Assembly: GCA_013153675.1 (NCBI GenBank)
Contig: JAADEA010000106.1
Coordinates: 1-10,067 of the forward strand
Origin: Campylobacterota bacterium
GTDB taxonomy: Bacteria > Campylobacterota > Campylobacteria > Campylobacterales > Sulfurovaceae
Length of the DNA stretch: 10,067 nucleotides
Reading direction: 5' to 3'
In this document: positions 1 to 6,553 of the stretch, piece after piece
Layout: each line of letters begins with the position of its first letter
How positions within the stretch are numbered: position 1 is the first letter of the stretch
The notes under the pieces: generated by a model
Told to the model about the DNA's origin: nothing
Databases searched by the model: none
The model's input: the letters and a program-made list of their open reading frames with translations, nothing else
Program-made: the position numbers and the translations under genes

Positions 1-243
1 ACTAACTATATTACTAAGTCAAAAAAGATAAGTCAACTATTTTTACAAAAGGGATTAGAGCTTGAAAATATGGAATTTTTTTCTGTTATGGCAGTTGCCA
101 AAGAGTTTAACATCCCAGCTGGTGGAGTTTTTGTAGTGACAAACTACTGTTATGAAGATGCTCATAAAGAGTTTTTAGAAAATCACTCTAGGGCTTTAGA
201 TATTTTAAAAAGTTATTTAATAGACAAGGGAGTAGTTAGGTGA
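1..243 (+). CDS. Nucleoside phosphorylase-like protein (3' end only)
   Basis: This is the C-terminal 80 residues of a gene that begins left of the window, with stop TGA at 241-243. The visible part resembles the end of the purine-nucleoside/5'-methylthioadenosine phosphorylase fold. A segment reading [20 protein letters not shown] (visible residues 22-41) resembles the family pattern in which a Met-Glu pair contacts the nucleoside ribose. It is followed by a hydrophobic strand, [10 protein letters not shown], and a final amphipathic helix as in this superfamily. If so, it would cleave a purine nucleoside with phosphate in the cytoplasm. The substrate cannot be told because the N-terminal phosphate and base-binding regions are missing. 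It is translationally coupled to rlmN: the rlmN GTG start overlaps this stop as GTGA. Family assignment is moderately sure, exact substrate unknown. Confidence 0.62.
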   Translation, partial: TNYITKSKKISQLFLQKGLELENMEFFSVMAVAKEFNIPAGGVFVVTNYCYEDAHKEFLENHSRALDILKSYLIDKGVVR

Positions 244-1307
244 AAGAGGCAATCGTCAATTTTACAAAAGAGGAGTTGGCTCAAATTGTAAATCCTTCTT
301 TTAGGGCAAAACAGCTTTTTAATTGGATATATCAAAAAAAGGTGGACTCTTTTGAAGAGATGAAAAATCTTCCTAAAAGTTTACGAGAAGAGTTGAGTGA
401 GAAGTATATTATCTCTCCTTTAGAGATAGTTTCAAAAGAAAAAAGTAAAGATGGAACTATTAAATACCTTTTTAAATTGCAAGATAATCATACAGTAGAA
501 GCTGTTTTGCTTTTAATGAAGCAAGCTCAATATAATAGGGATGGTTCTCTAAAACATCAAGCACGATATACAATTTGTATCTCTTCACAAGTTGGATGCA
601 AAGTAGGATGTGCCTTTTGTCTTACAGCAAAAGGAGGATTTATTAGAAATTTAACTGCGGGAGAGATTGTAGCACAAGTTTTAGAGATATATAAAGATAT
701 GGAATTTGAATCTAATAGAAGAGTAAATTTGGTCTATATGGGAATGGGTGAACCTTTAGATAACTTAACTGAGGTAGCAAAAGCTGTAAAAATTTTTAGT
801 GATAATGATGGATTATCAATATCTCCTAATAGACAGACAATCTCTACCTCTGGGCTTGCTTCTAAAATAAAGAAATTAGGAGAGTTAGATTTGGGAGTCA
901 ATTTAGCTATATCCCTCCATGCAGTAGATGATAAATTAAGAGAGGAGCTTATGCCAATTAATAAAGCATATAATATCTCTTCTATTATAGAAGCTGTAAA
1001 GCAATTTCCTGTAAATTGGAGAAAGAAAGTTATGTTTGAGTATTTAATGATTAAAGATCTAAATGATGATATTGCTTCAGCTAAAAAGCTTGTAAAGTTG
1101 TTAAATGGTATAAGAGCAAAAGTAAACTTGATCTATTTTAATCCTTATGAGGGGAGTAGTTTTGAGAGACCATCTTATGAGAGGATGAGAAACTTTCAAG
1201 AGTATCTTCTGTCAAAAGGAGTACTTTGTACTATTAGAGAGTCAAAAGGTATTGATATTAGTGCTGCATGTGGACAATTGAGAGAAAAAGAATTAAATAA
1301 AGGTTAA
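240..1307 (+). CDS. rlmN: 23S rRNA (adenine2503-C2)/tRNA methyltransferase RlmN
   Basis: Radical SAM enzyme that methylates C2 of A2503 in 23S rRNA and, in studied bacteria, A37 of some tRNAs, acting in the cytoplasm. The 355 residues are a normal family length. The Fe-S cluster motif CxxxCxxC is at Cys120, Cys124 and Cys127 (GCKVGCAFC). Cys113 matches the other conserved cysteine seven residues before the cluster. The methyl-carrying cysteine is Cys344 in [15 protein letters not shown] (168-175) is the usual SAM-binding GGE-like segment. The start is GTG at 240, because the next in-frame ATG would remove 40 conserved residues and an AAGGGAG ribosome site sits at 226-232. The GTG overlaps the stop of the upstream phosphorylase-like gene, so the two are probably co-translated. 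A tiny membrane ORF follows two bases after the stop. All catalytic cysteines are present, so it should be active. Confidence 0.97.
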   Translation: MKEAIVNFTKEELAQIVNPSFRAKQLFNWIYQKKVDSFEEMKNLPKSLREELSEKYIISPLEIVSKEKSKDGTIKYLFKLQDNHTVEAVLLLMKQAQYNRDGSLKHQARYTICISSQVGCKVGCAFCLTAKGGFIRNLTAGEIVAQVLEIYKDMEFESNRRVNLVYMGMGEPLDNLTEVAKAVKIFSDNDGLSISPNRQTISTSGLASKIKKLGELDLGVNLAISLHAVDDKLREELMPINKAYNISSIIEAVKQFPVNWRKKVMFEYLMIKDLNDDIASAKKLVKLLNGIRAKVNLIYFNPYEGSSFERPSYERMRNFQEYLLSKGVLCTIRESKGIDISAACGQLREKELNKG

Positions 1308-1309
1308 AT

Positions 1310-1414
1310 ATGACTGCTTTAGATTTAGGTTTATATATTATAGTTGGATTGACCATTTTAATTGGAGTTGGTGGTTTTATATATGTAGCTTTTAGAGATG
1401 ATGAGAAGGATTAA
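1310..1414 (+). CDS. Putative 34-aa single-span membrane protein
   Basis: A very short ORF begins two bases after the rlmN stop. It has an AAAGG ribosome site at 1299-1303, six bases before the ATG, which is well placed for a real gene. The peptide has a short N-terminus (MTALD), one hydrophobic stretch of about 23 residues (roughly 6-28, LGLYIIVGLTILIGVGGFIY and following) and a charged tail RDDEKD. The shape is that of an inner-membrane micropeptide with the charged tail probably in the cytoplasm. The size and acidic tail faintly recall CcoS/CcoQ-type oxidase accessory peptides, but no diagnostic motif is present, so I do not name it. Its last 23 bases overlap the 3' end of the oppositely oriented pseudouridine synthase gene. 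It is supported by ribosome site, position and composition only. Confidence 0.55.
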   Translation: MTALDLGLYIIVGLTILIGVGGFIYVAFRDDEKD

Positions 1415-2345
1415 CTCCTAGATCTATCTTTTTTTCTCTATCTTTAAAAATCAATTTTCTTGCTTCAAAAAAGTTAGTTGGTGAATATAATTTATATAGA
1501 TAACCTTGATAGTTAAACTCCAAATAGTAAGCATGCAAAAGTAGACGAGGAGCGCCACTTTTTATGACTCTCTCTTCTAATGATAATCTATCTTCTAAAT
1601 ATTTTGTAGCTATTTCAAAAGATGTTTTATAAAGCGGATCTCCAATAATAGGATGTTTCATGTGAAACAGATGGATTCTAATTTGATGAGTTCTTCCAGT
1701 AAGAGGAGTGATTTCTAAAAGAGAACTGTCTAAATAGTTATCATAAAAAATTCTTTTAAAATGGGTAATAGCACTTTTGCCTTCTTTGTTAATAGCTACT
1801 TTATGTTTAGTAATATTGTACTCCTTTCTTAAAGAGATAGGTTCATTAACGGTAAAGACGGGAGGTGTTTTTCCATCTACCCAAGCTAAATATCTTTTTT
1901 TGATCTTTTTTGATTCAAAAGCATTTTTAAAAAATTTTTCACTCTCTTTTGTAGTAGAGGCTATTAAAAGACCTGATGTTTCTTTATCTAATCTATGAGT
2001 AGCATTTGCTCTATCTCCGCCAAAAGTTCTAATTTCATCTAAAAGAGAGTAGGGAGTAGTCATCTTTTTAGGATGAATAAGGATACCAGAGGGTTTATCA
2101 AAAAGGATAAAATTCTTTTCTTTATATATGGGCTTTACTCCTCTTGAGTATGGTTGAAATATAACTGTTTTTATTTTGCCTTTTACTACTTCTCCTTTAT
2201 TAGAAACTATTTTTGAATTATTAAAGACTCTTCCTTTATCGATTAATCTTTGTGCTTCCCTTTGAGATAAATTATACTTTTTCATAAGGGCTAAAAATAT
2301 GGGAGTCTCTTTTTCAACTATAAAGGAGTCTAAAATAAAAGGCAC
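1392..2345 (-). CDS. RluA-family 23S rRNA/tRNA pseudouridine synthase
   Basis: Enzyme that isomerises uridine to pseudouridine in structured RNA (usually 23S rRNA or tRNA). The 317 residues are in order: an S4-like RNA-binding region at about 18-65 (LSQREAQRLIDKGRVFNN), then the RluA catalytic domain. The catalytic motif HRLDKETSGLL (117-127) carries the nucleophile Asp120. RTHQIRIH (218-225) and HPIIGDPLY (231-239) are further family blocks. The start is GTG at 2343-2345, preceded by an AAGGA ribosome site. No upstream ATG fits better. It diverges from purB across about 60 bases. From memory, Campylobacter jejuni also has such a synthase beside purB, so this pairing may be conserved. The target uridine (RluC-, RluD- or other type) cannot be decided from sequence alone, so no symbol is given. 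Confidence 0.93.
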   Translation of the reverse strand: MPFILDSFIVEKETPIFLALMKKYNLSQREAQRLIDKGRVFNNSKIVSNKGEVVKGKIKTVIFQPYSRGVKPIYKEKNFILFDKPSGILIHPKKMTTPYSLLDEIRTFGGDRANATHRLDKETSGLLIASTTKESEKFFKNAFESKKIKKRYLAWVDGKTPPVFTVNEPISLRKEYNITKHKVAINKEGKSAITHFKRIFYDNYLDSSLLEITPLTGRTHQIRIHLFHMKHPIIGDPLYKTSFEIATKYLEDRLSLEERVIKSGAPRLLLHAYYLEFNYQGYLYKLYSPTNFFEARKLIFKDREKKIDLGVNPSHHL

Positions 2346-2370
2346 CTTTTATCCTTAAATCTAATTTATG

Positions 2371-2399
2371 TAGAATAATATCAAATTTTATAAGAAAGG
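2371..2399 (+). promoter_or_regulatory. Candidate purB -10 box and ribosome site
   Basis: In the short gap between the divergent pseudouridine synthase and purB, TAGAAT at 2371-2376 (inside TAGAATAATA) is the best -10 match on the plus strand. There is no clear -35, which is common in Campylobacterota. AGAAAGG at about 2393-2399 is the purB ribosome site, five bases before the ATG at 2405. The ribosome site is firm and the promoter box is tentative. Confidence 0.35.
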
Positions 2400-2404
2400 T
2401 TAAT

Positions 2405-3733
2405 ATGGTTGATAGATATGCAAGAGAGGAGATGAAAAAGTTTTGGACTCAAGAAGCAAGATATCAAGCGTGGCTTGAGGTAGAAAAAGCAGTAGTTAAA
2501 GCTTGGAATAAACTGGGTCTAATTCCTGATGAAGATGCACAAAAGATTATTAAAAATGCTAAATTTGATGTTAAAAGAATAGAAGAGATTGAAAAAGAGA
2601 CAAAACATGATGTAATAGCTTTTACTACTTCTGTGGCTGAAAGTTTAGGGGAAGAGAGTAGATGGTTCCATTATGGACTTACAAGTTCAGATGTAATAGA
2701 TACTGCAATGGCTCTTTTAATGAGAGATTCATTAAAAATAGTAATTGATGATGTAAAGATGGTAATGGAGTCTGTAAAAAAAAGGGCATTTGAGCATAAA
2801 TATACATTAATGGTTGGAAGAAGCCATGGAATTCATGGAGAGCCAATAACTTTTGGTCTTGCTTTAGCTATATGGTATGATGAATTAAAAAGACATCTAA
2901 AAAATTTAGAAGAGACATTAGAAATTATTTCAGTTGGTAAAATTAGTGGAGCTATGGGGAATTTTGCTCATGCTCCAATTGAGTTAGAGGAGTTAACTTG
3001 TAAAGAGTTAGGACTTAAACCAGCTCCAGTAAGTAATCAAATAATACAAAGAGATAGGTATGCTCGTCTTGCCTCTACACTTGCTCTTCTTGCATCAAGC
3101 ATTGAAAAGTTTGCAGTTCAAATTAGGCATTGGCAAAGAACAGAGGTTTATGAAGCAGAAGAGTATTTTGCTAAGGGGCAAAAGGGAAGCTCTGCTATGC
3201 CTCATAAAAGAAATCCAATCCTTTCTGAAAATCTAACAGGATTGGCAAGAATAATTAGAGCCTATGTAATTCCAGCAATGGAGAATGTAGCTTTATGGCA
3301 TGAGAGAGATATTAGTCATAGCTCTACAGAGAGATTTTGGCTTCCAGATAGTTTTGTTACTACAGATTTTATGTTACATAGATTTAATAATTTAATTTCT
3401 AATTTAACAGTAATGCCAGAAAATATGATGAAAAATCTAAATCTAACTGGAGGCTTGGTCTTTAGTCAAAGAATTTTGCTTGAGTTACCAAAAGCTGGAG
3501 TCAAAAGAGAGGATGCTTATAAGATTGTTCAAAGAAATGCGATGAAAGTTTGGGAAGCTTTACAAAATGGAAAGAGTCCTATTAACGAAAAGGGAGAAAG
3601 TCTATTCTTAGAATATCTATTAAAAGATAAAGAGTTAAGAGAAAAATTAAGTGAAGAAGAGATTAGAGAAGCATTTAATTATGATTACTATACTAAAAAT
3701 GTAGATAAAATTTTTGAAAGAGTATTTGATTAG
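2405..3733 (+). CDS. purB: Adenylosuccinate lyase
   Basis: Catalyses two steps of purine synthesis in the cytoplasm: SAICAR to AICAR plus fumarate, and adenylosuccinate to AMP plus fumarate. The 442 residues are the usual length for the shorter bacterial type. Visible family blocks are KHDVIAF (67-73, substrate-binding His68), GLTSSDVIDT (91-100), GRSHGIHGEP (138-147, catalytic-site His141) and the fumarase/aspartase superfamily signature GSSAMPHKRNP (261-271), whose flexible loop serine is Ser262 or Ser263. HRLD-type confusion does not arise. The start ATG at 2405 has AGAAAGG upstream and gives the expected N-terminus (MVDRYAREEMKKFWTQEARY). It is divergent from the pseudouridine synthase gene and is followed after 46 bases by a lipoprotein gene with its own promoter. 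No defects were seen. Confidence 0.97.
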   Translation: MVDRYAREEMKKFWTQEARYQAWLEVEKAVVKAWNKLGLIPDEDAQKIIKNAKFDVKRIEEIEKETKHDVIAFTTSVAESLGEESRWFHYGLTSSDVIDTAMALLMRDSLKIVIDDVKMVMESVKKRAFEHKYTLMVGRSHGIHGEPITFGLALAIWYDELKRHLKNLEETLEIISVGKISGAMGNFAHAPIELEELTCKELGLKPAPVSNQIIQRDRYARLASTLALLASSIEKFAVQIRHWQRTEVYEAEEYFAKGQKGSSAMPHKRNPILSENLTGLARIIRAYVIPAMENVALWHERDISHSSTERFWLPDSFVTTDFMLHRFNNLISNLTVMPENMMKNLNLTGGLVFSQRILLELPKAGVKREDAYKIVQRNAMKVWEALQNGKSPINEKGESLFLEYLLKDKELREKLSEEEIREAFNYDYYTKNVDKIFERVFD

Positions 3734-3754
3734 TTATAAAAATTAAGTTATAAT
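3726..3754 (+). promoter_or_regulatory. Promoter for the small lipoprotein gene
   Basis: TTGATT at 3726-3731 (-35, four of six consensus bases, inside the last purB codons) and a perfect TATAAT at 3749-3754 (-10) are 17 bases apart. A strong AAAGGAGGGG ribosome site follows at about 3764-3773. This suggests the lipoprotein gene has its own transcription start rather than relying only on purB read-through. Confidence 0.6.
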
Positions 3755-3779
3755 TAAAAAAAGAAAGGAGGGGAGCAAG

Positions 3780-4088
3780 ATGGGAAAAAAGATATGGATA
3801 TTAGTATTGGCGGCATTTTTAATAGGGGGTTGTGCTCCACAACCAACTCCAGCAGGAGGAGGAAGTGGTAGTGGAAGTGGAGGAACTTCTACTTCTAATA
3901 GTAGCAGCACTAATAATAGCAGTAGTAGCAATGGAGGAGGAAGTGTTTCAGGTGTTAGAATTCCAGGGAAAGATATAGGAATAATTAAACCAAGAGGTTC
4001 AGTTGAAGTGATTAATGCACAAGATAAAATAAGAGATAAAACTCCAATGTTGCCTCCAGGTGGTGTTTATGCAACTCCAGATGCCTAA
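3780..4088 (+). CDS. Small putative lipoprotein with Gly/Ser/Asn-rich linker
   Basis: A 102-residue protein that I do not recognise. It has a lipoprotein signal peptide: charged MGKK, hydrophobic IWILVLAAFLIGG, and a lipobox ending at Cys18 (LIGGC), so it should be exported and lipid-anchored. Residues about 21-58 are a low-complexity run of Gly, Ser, Thr and Asn, partly encoded by AGT/AGC repeats. The C-terminal part of about 44 residues (VRIPGKDIGIIKPRGSVEVI and onwards) is basic with prolines and ends MLPPGGVYATPDA. There is no cysteine apart from Cys18. The start ATG at 3780 has one of the strongest ribosome sites in the window. It lies alone between purB and a terminator at 4091-4115. 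Role unknown: a periplasm-facing tether or envelope-associated peptide is a guess from the linker plus short conserved-looking tail. Confidence 0.82.
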   Translation: MGKKIWILVLAAFLIGGCAPQPTPAGGGSGSGSGGTSTSNSSSTNNSSSSNGGGSVSGVRIPGKDIGIIKPRGSVEVINAQDKIRDKTPMLPPGGVYATPDA

Positions 4089-4090
4089 TT

Positions 4091-4115
4091 AATAAGAGCC
4101 AATTTGGCTCTTATT
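4091..4115 (+). terminator. Intrinsic terminator after lipoprotein gene
   Basis: AATAAGAGCC at 4091-4100 pairs perfectly with GGCTCTTATT at 4106-4115 around a five-base loop, three bases after the lipoprotein stop codon. The sequence after it is pyrimidine-rich (CTTCTTATAGCTTTCTT) rather than a pure T run, so termination may be partial. It separates the lipoprotein gene from the sulfur-transport genes. Confidence 0.6.
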
Positions 4116-4198
4116 CTTCTTATAGCTTTCTTAATTGTTTTATTTTAAAAATAGAGAGGAAGAGTTATCTATTTAAATTCTTTTTAATAAAAGTATCT

Positions 4199-4239
4199 TA
4201 TAATTTAATGTTATTTAAAATTATTTTTAACTTTAGGAG
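4199..4239 (+). promoter_or_regulatory. Candidate promoter and ribosome site of sulfur-transport operon
   Basis: TATAAT at 4199-4204 is a perfect -10 box within a very AT-rich stretch. No recognisable -35 box lies 16-18 bases upstream. The start of the operon is marked by AGGAG at 4235-4239, six bases before the ATG at 4246. Upstream, AAATAGA (4149-4155) and TCTATTT (4168-4174) form a seven-base inverted repeat with a 12-base spacer that could be a regulator site, but this is weak. Confidence 0.48.
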
Positions 4240-4245
4240 TGGCTT

Positions 4246-4773
4246 ATGGAGGATAAAAAAGGGTATTGGAATCCCTATGTAGGAGGTGTTGTACTTGGAA
4301 CGGCACTATTTTTAACCTTTATTGTAGCAGGGCAAGGGTTTGGTGCAAGCGGAACAATTTCAAGAGCTGCTGCTGAGGGAGCTGTTTTAATAGATAAAAA
4401 TTGGCTCAATAATGAATATATTGCTTCATATTTTAGAGGTGGTAAAAATCCATTAATAAATTGGACTGTATTTGAAACATTGGGTATTTTTATAGGAGGA
4501 TTTATTAGTGCACTTTTAGCAAAGAGATTATCTTTTAAACCAGATAGAGCAAAAAGTTATTCTATCTTAAAGAGATTTTTTTGGGCGTTTTTAGGTGGAG
4601 CAATTATTGCATTTGCAACAAGAATTACAAGAGGTTGTACAAGTGGACAAGGATTTGATGGTATGGCTACCTTTTCAGTAGGTGCTTGGATATTTATGTT
4701 AGGTGCTTTTGGAGCTGCTTTAATTTTTGCTCCTCTTTTTAAAAGAGCATGGGTAGATGAAGGAGATAGATAA
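4246..4773 (+). CDS. YeeE/YedE (TsuA-like) sulfur-transport protein, N-half
   Basis: A 175-residue inner-membrane protein of the YeeE/YedE (DUF395) family, whose characterised member TsuA imports thiosulfate. There are about four hydrophobic segments (roughly 12-32, 73-93, 109-127 and 145-165). The hallmark cysteine motif is TRGCTSGQGFDG (128-139) with Cys131, the only cysteine. GQGFGASGTISRA (29-41) looks like the loop-helix at the start of the family repeat. It is half the length of a fused TsuA (about 330-360 residues) and is followed by a second half whose ATG overlaps its stop (TAATG), so the two probably make one transporter. I saw no TusA-like gene, the usual cytoplasmic partner, in the window. 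Thiosulfate is the best-supported substrate for the family, but another reduced sulfur species is possible. Confidence 0.88.
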   Translation: MEDKKGYWNPYVGGVVLGTALFLTFIVAGQGFGASGTISRAAAEGAVLIDKNWLNNEYIASYFRGGKNPLINWTVFETLGIFIGGFISALLAKRLSFKPDRAKSYSILKRFFWAFLGGAIIAFATRITRGCTSGQGFDGMATFSVGAWIFMLGAFGAALIFAPLFKRAWVDEGDR

Positions 4774-5375
4774 TGGATATTCTTTTTCCTCTTTTTCCAA
4801 ATGGATATATAAGTAAAGAGACAAATTTAATTTTAGCTCTCTTCTTTGGTTTTATTTTTGGATTTATTTTAGAAAGAAGCGGTTTTGCAAGAAGTTCTTA
4901 TATCGCTGAGACATTCTATTTTAAAAATTTAGCAGTTCCAAAGATAATGGGGGTTGCTATTATTACTACTACAAGTTGGTTTATTATCTTTTATGCATTA
5001 GGGCTACTTGATATTAATGCTCTTTTTTCTCCAAAGACTTATGTAATTCCATATTTAATAGGAGGCGCTCTCTTTGGAATTGGTATGGTAATGTCTGGAT
5101 ATTGCCCGGGAACTGCTATTGCAGGTGTAGGAACTGGAAAGAGTGATGCTTTTATATTTATTATAGGATTGGTGGCTGGAATGTTTTTATATTTTATTCT
5201 ATATGGATATATAAAAGATTTTGTAAACTCTACTAATATGGGAGTTTTAAGATTTAAAGATCTTTTTGGATTAAATGAATATTTATCATATCTTTTGACT
5301 TTAGCTTTAGAGATAGGAATTATTCTATTTTTAATGTTATTACAAAAATTATCAAAAGGAAAAAGTGATGAGTAG
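4773..5375 (+). CDS. YeeE/YedE (TsuA-like) sulfur-transport protein, C-half
   Basis: A 200-residue membrane protein that completes the transporter begun by the preceding gene. About five hydrophobic segments are visible (roughly 18-36, 57-78, 92-110, 125-147 and 173-192). Family marks are LERSGFARSS (33-42) and the pore-type cysteine motif MSGYCPGTAIAGVGTGK (107-123) with Cys111, again the only cysteine. The two half-proteins thus carry one cysteine each, in the two symmetric positions expected for cysteine-to-cysteine relay of thiosulfate through the pore. The start ATG at 4773 overlaps the previous stop by one base. The 3' end overlaps the next gene by a few bases, so the transcript is tightly coupled. 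It is a natural two-gene split rather than a frameshifted pseudogene, since each half has its own start and good coding sequence. Confidence 0.88.
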   Translation: MDILFPLFPNGYISKETNLILALFFGFIFGFILERSGFARSSYIAETFYFKNLAVPKIMGVAIITTTSWFIIFYALGLLDINALFSPKTYVIPYLIGGALFGIGMVMSGYCPGTAIAGVGTGKSDAFIFIIGLVAGMFLYFILYGYIKDFVNSTNMGVLRFKDLFGLNEYLSYLLTLALEIGIILFLMLLQKLSKGKSDE

Positions 5376-5745
5376 ATTTTCAAAAGTTGCAATTACTGGA
5401 GGTCTTTTAATTATTTTAGGTGGAATTGGATTAAGTGGATATACCCTTTGGGCAAAAGAGGAGATATTTGAACCTAAAAAAAAGATTGTAGAAAAATATA
5501 TAAAGATGGCAAAAGAGAGTAAAAATATTAAAGAGGCTAAAAAGTTTTTAATCAAAGCTTTAATGGTAGATCCATCTAATAAGCAGATTTTAAAAGAGTA
5601 TGAAGCCTTATTGTTAAAAGGTTGTGAAAATTCTCAAAACAATCTATCAAAAGATAATAAAAATTTAAATGATAAGAATACTACATCAACTAAGCCTGCT
5701 ACACCTAAAGAAGCAGAGAGTGATGATGAGATGGGTTGTATTTAA
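5368..5745 (+). CDS. Membrane-anchored TPR-like protein with cysteine tail
   Basis: A 125-residue protein I do not recognise by name. The N-terminus is one membrane anchor (about residues 8-29, ITGGLLIILGGIGLSGYTLW). It is followed by a lysine-rich helical pair (about 38-82) with the spacing of a single TPR-like unit (EAKKFLIKALMVDPSNKQIL), then a hydrophilic Asn/Lys/Thr-rich linker (about 88-118) and an acidic end DDEMGCI. Cysteines are Cys86 and Cys124, the latter second from the end. I chose ATG 5368 rather than GTG 5365 because AAGGA at 5356-5360 is better spaced from it. It overlaps the end of the transporter C-half by eight bases, so it belongs to that operon. It might recruit or organise partners of the transporter, or hand over sulfur through its tail cysteine. 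Both are inference. Confidence 0.75.
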   Translation: MSRFSKVAITGGLLIILGGIGLSGYTLWAKEEIFEPKKKIVEKYIKMAKESKNIKEAKKFLIKALMVDPSNKQILKEYEALLLKGCENSQNNLSKDNKNLNDKNTTSTKPATPKEAESDDEMGCI

Positions 5746-6421
5746 TCTATTACTATTTGGTATTTTAAATGGCTCTTCCCTACAAGAGGGGTTAGAGCTA
5801 TTTAATCAAAAAAGATATCAAGAGGCTTTTAAAATTCTATTGCCTTATGCAAAAGAGGGTGATGGTAGGGCACAAATGGCAATAGGAATAATATATGATA
5901 TGGGTCCAATTAATTTAATGGATAAAGCAAAGGCAGTTAAATGGTATATAAAGGCTGCTAAAAAAGGTATTCCAAGAGCTCAGTATGATTTAGGAGTAAT
6001 GTATTCTAAAGGGGAGGGAATTGATAAAAATTTAACAAAGGCTCTCAATTGGTATTTAAAGGCTGCAAAAGGTGGTTTTGCTCCTGCAATATATAATTTA
6101 GGAGTAATTTATGAGAGAGGATATGGAGTAAAAAAAGATATAAATAGATCTATTTTTTACTATAAAAAGGCAATAGATCTAAATATCTCAAATGCTTCAT
6201 ATAATTTAGCACTCTTATATTTAAAAGGAAATTATTTAAAAAAAGATATAAAAAAAGCAATAGAACTTTTAAAAAATGCAGCTATCAGGGGACATAAAAA
6301 AGCAGCTTTAGTTTTAAGTAAGATTTTAAATTCTAAAGAGGCAAAAATGTGGTATTTAAAGGCTCATTGCGATTTGAATTTAGACCAAATGATGGAGATA
6401 ATAAAAAATTTTCAAAGATAA
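5723..6421 (+). CDS. Secreted Sel1-repeat (SLR) protein
   Basis: A protein of about 232 residues, predicted to be exported. The N-terminus MMRWVVFNLLLFGILNGSS is a typical signal peptide, and the start is placed at 5723 (or 5726) because earlier in-frame codons would put a hydrophilic stretch before it. It overlaps the preceding gene by about 20 bases. The rest is Sel1-like helical repeats of about 36 residues, at roughly 50-85, 86-121, 122-157 and 158-193, plus a partial one. Typical lines are AQYDLGVMYSKGEGIDKNLT followed by KALNWYLKAAKGG, and IYNLGVIYERGYGVKKD. One cysteine lies near the end (AHCDLN). Sel1 proteins usually act as protein-protein scaffolds, and in Campylobacterota many are secreted cysteine-rich (Hcp) proteins, but this one lacks the paired cysteines. 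It closes the sulfur-transport operon. Ligand and role are unknown. Confidence 0.82.
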   Translation: MMRWVVFNLLLFGILNGSSLQEGLELFNQKRYQEAFKILLPYAKEGDGRAQMAIGIIYDMGPINLMDKAKAVKWYIKAAKKGIPRAQYDLGVMYSKGEGIDKNLTKALNWYLKAAKGGFAPAIYNLGVIYERGYGVKKDINRSIFYYKKAIDLNISNASYNLALLYLKGNYLKKDIKKAIELLKNAAIRGHKKAALVLSKILNSKEAKMWYLKAHCDLNLDQMMEIIKNFQR

Positions 6422-6436
6422 ATATAATTTATTTTT

Positions 6437-6468
6437 ATTTTCAATAATTTTGAAAATTAAATTTTTTT
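6437..6468 (+). terminator. Candidate intrinsic terminator after Sel1 gene
   Basis: ATTTTCAA (6437-6444) pairs with TTGAAAAT (6450-6457) around a five-base loop and is followed by a T-rich run up to 6468. The stem is mostly A-T, so it is weak, but its place 15 bases after the Sel1 stop and just before the strong rhodanese promoter fits the end of the sulfur-transport operon. Confidence 0.45.
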
Positions 6469-6479
6469 CTTTAAAATTG

Positions 6480-6548
6480 TTGACATTTAGAAAGAAATTT
6501 TAATATAATTTTTAATGGTCTATTAAAACCTAAAATTTAATTAAGGAG
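6480..6548 (+). promoter_or_regulatory. Consensus sigma-70 promoter and ribosome site for rhodanese gene
   Basis: A perfect TTGACA (6480-6485) and a perfect TATAAT (6504-6509) are separated by 18 bases. Both boxes match consensus, which is rare in this AT-rich background and predicts strong, independent transcription of the rhodanese gene. An AAGGAG ribosome site lies at 6543-6548, five bases before the ATG at 6554. Confidence 0.85.
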
Positions 6549-6553
6549 ATTAA

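Noticed and set aside
3743..3931. Minus-strand open frame rich in Leu/Pro opposite the lipoprotein gene
   Set aside because: Its low-complexity composition is the mirror of the Gly/Ser/Asn repeat tract. It has no sensible domain, and the plus-strand gene has signal peptide, promoter and ribosome site.
4246..5375. Frameshifted single YeeE/YedE pseudogene
   Set aside because: Both halves have their own ATG, the overlap is a standard TAATG coupling, and reading frames are intact, so two genuine genes are the simpler reading.
5669..5722. Longer N-terminus for the Sel1-repeat protein starting at 5669
   Set aside because: It would add 18 hydrophilic residues before a clear signal peptide and overlap the previous gene by 77 bases with no ribosome site. 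The start at 5723/5726 fits export.
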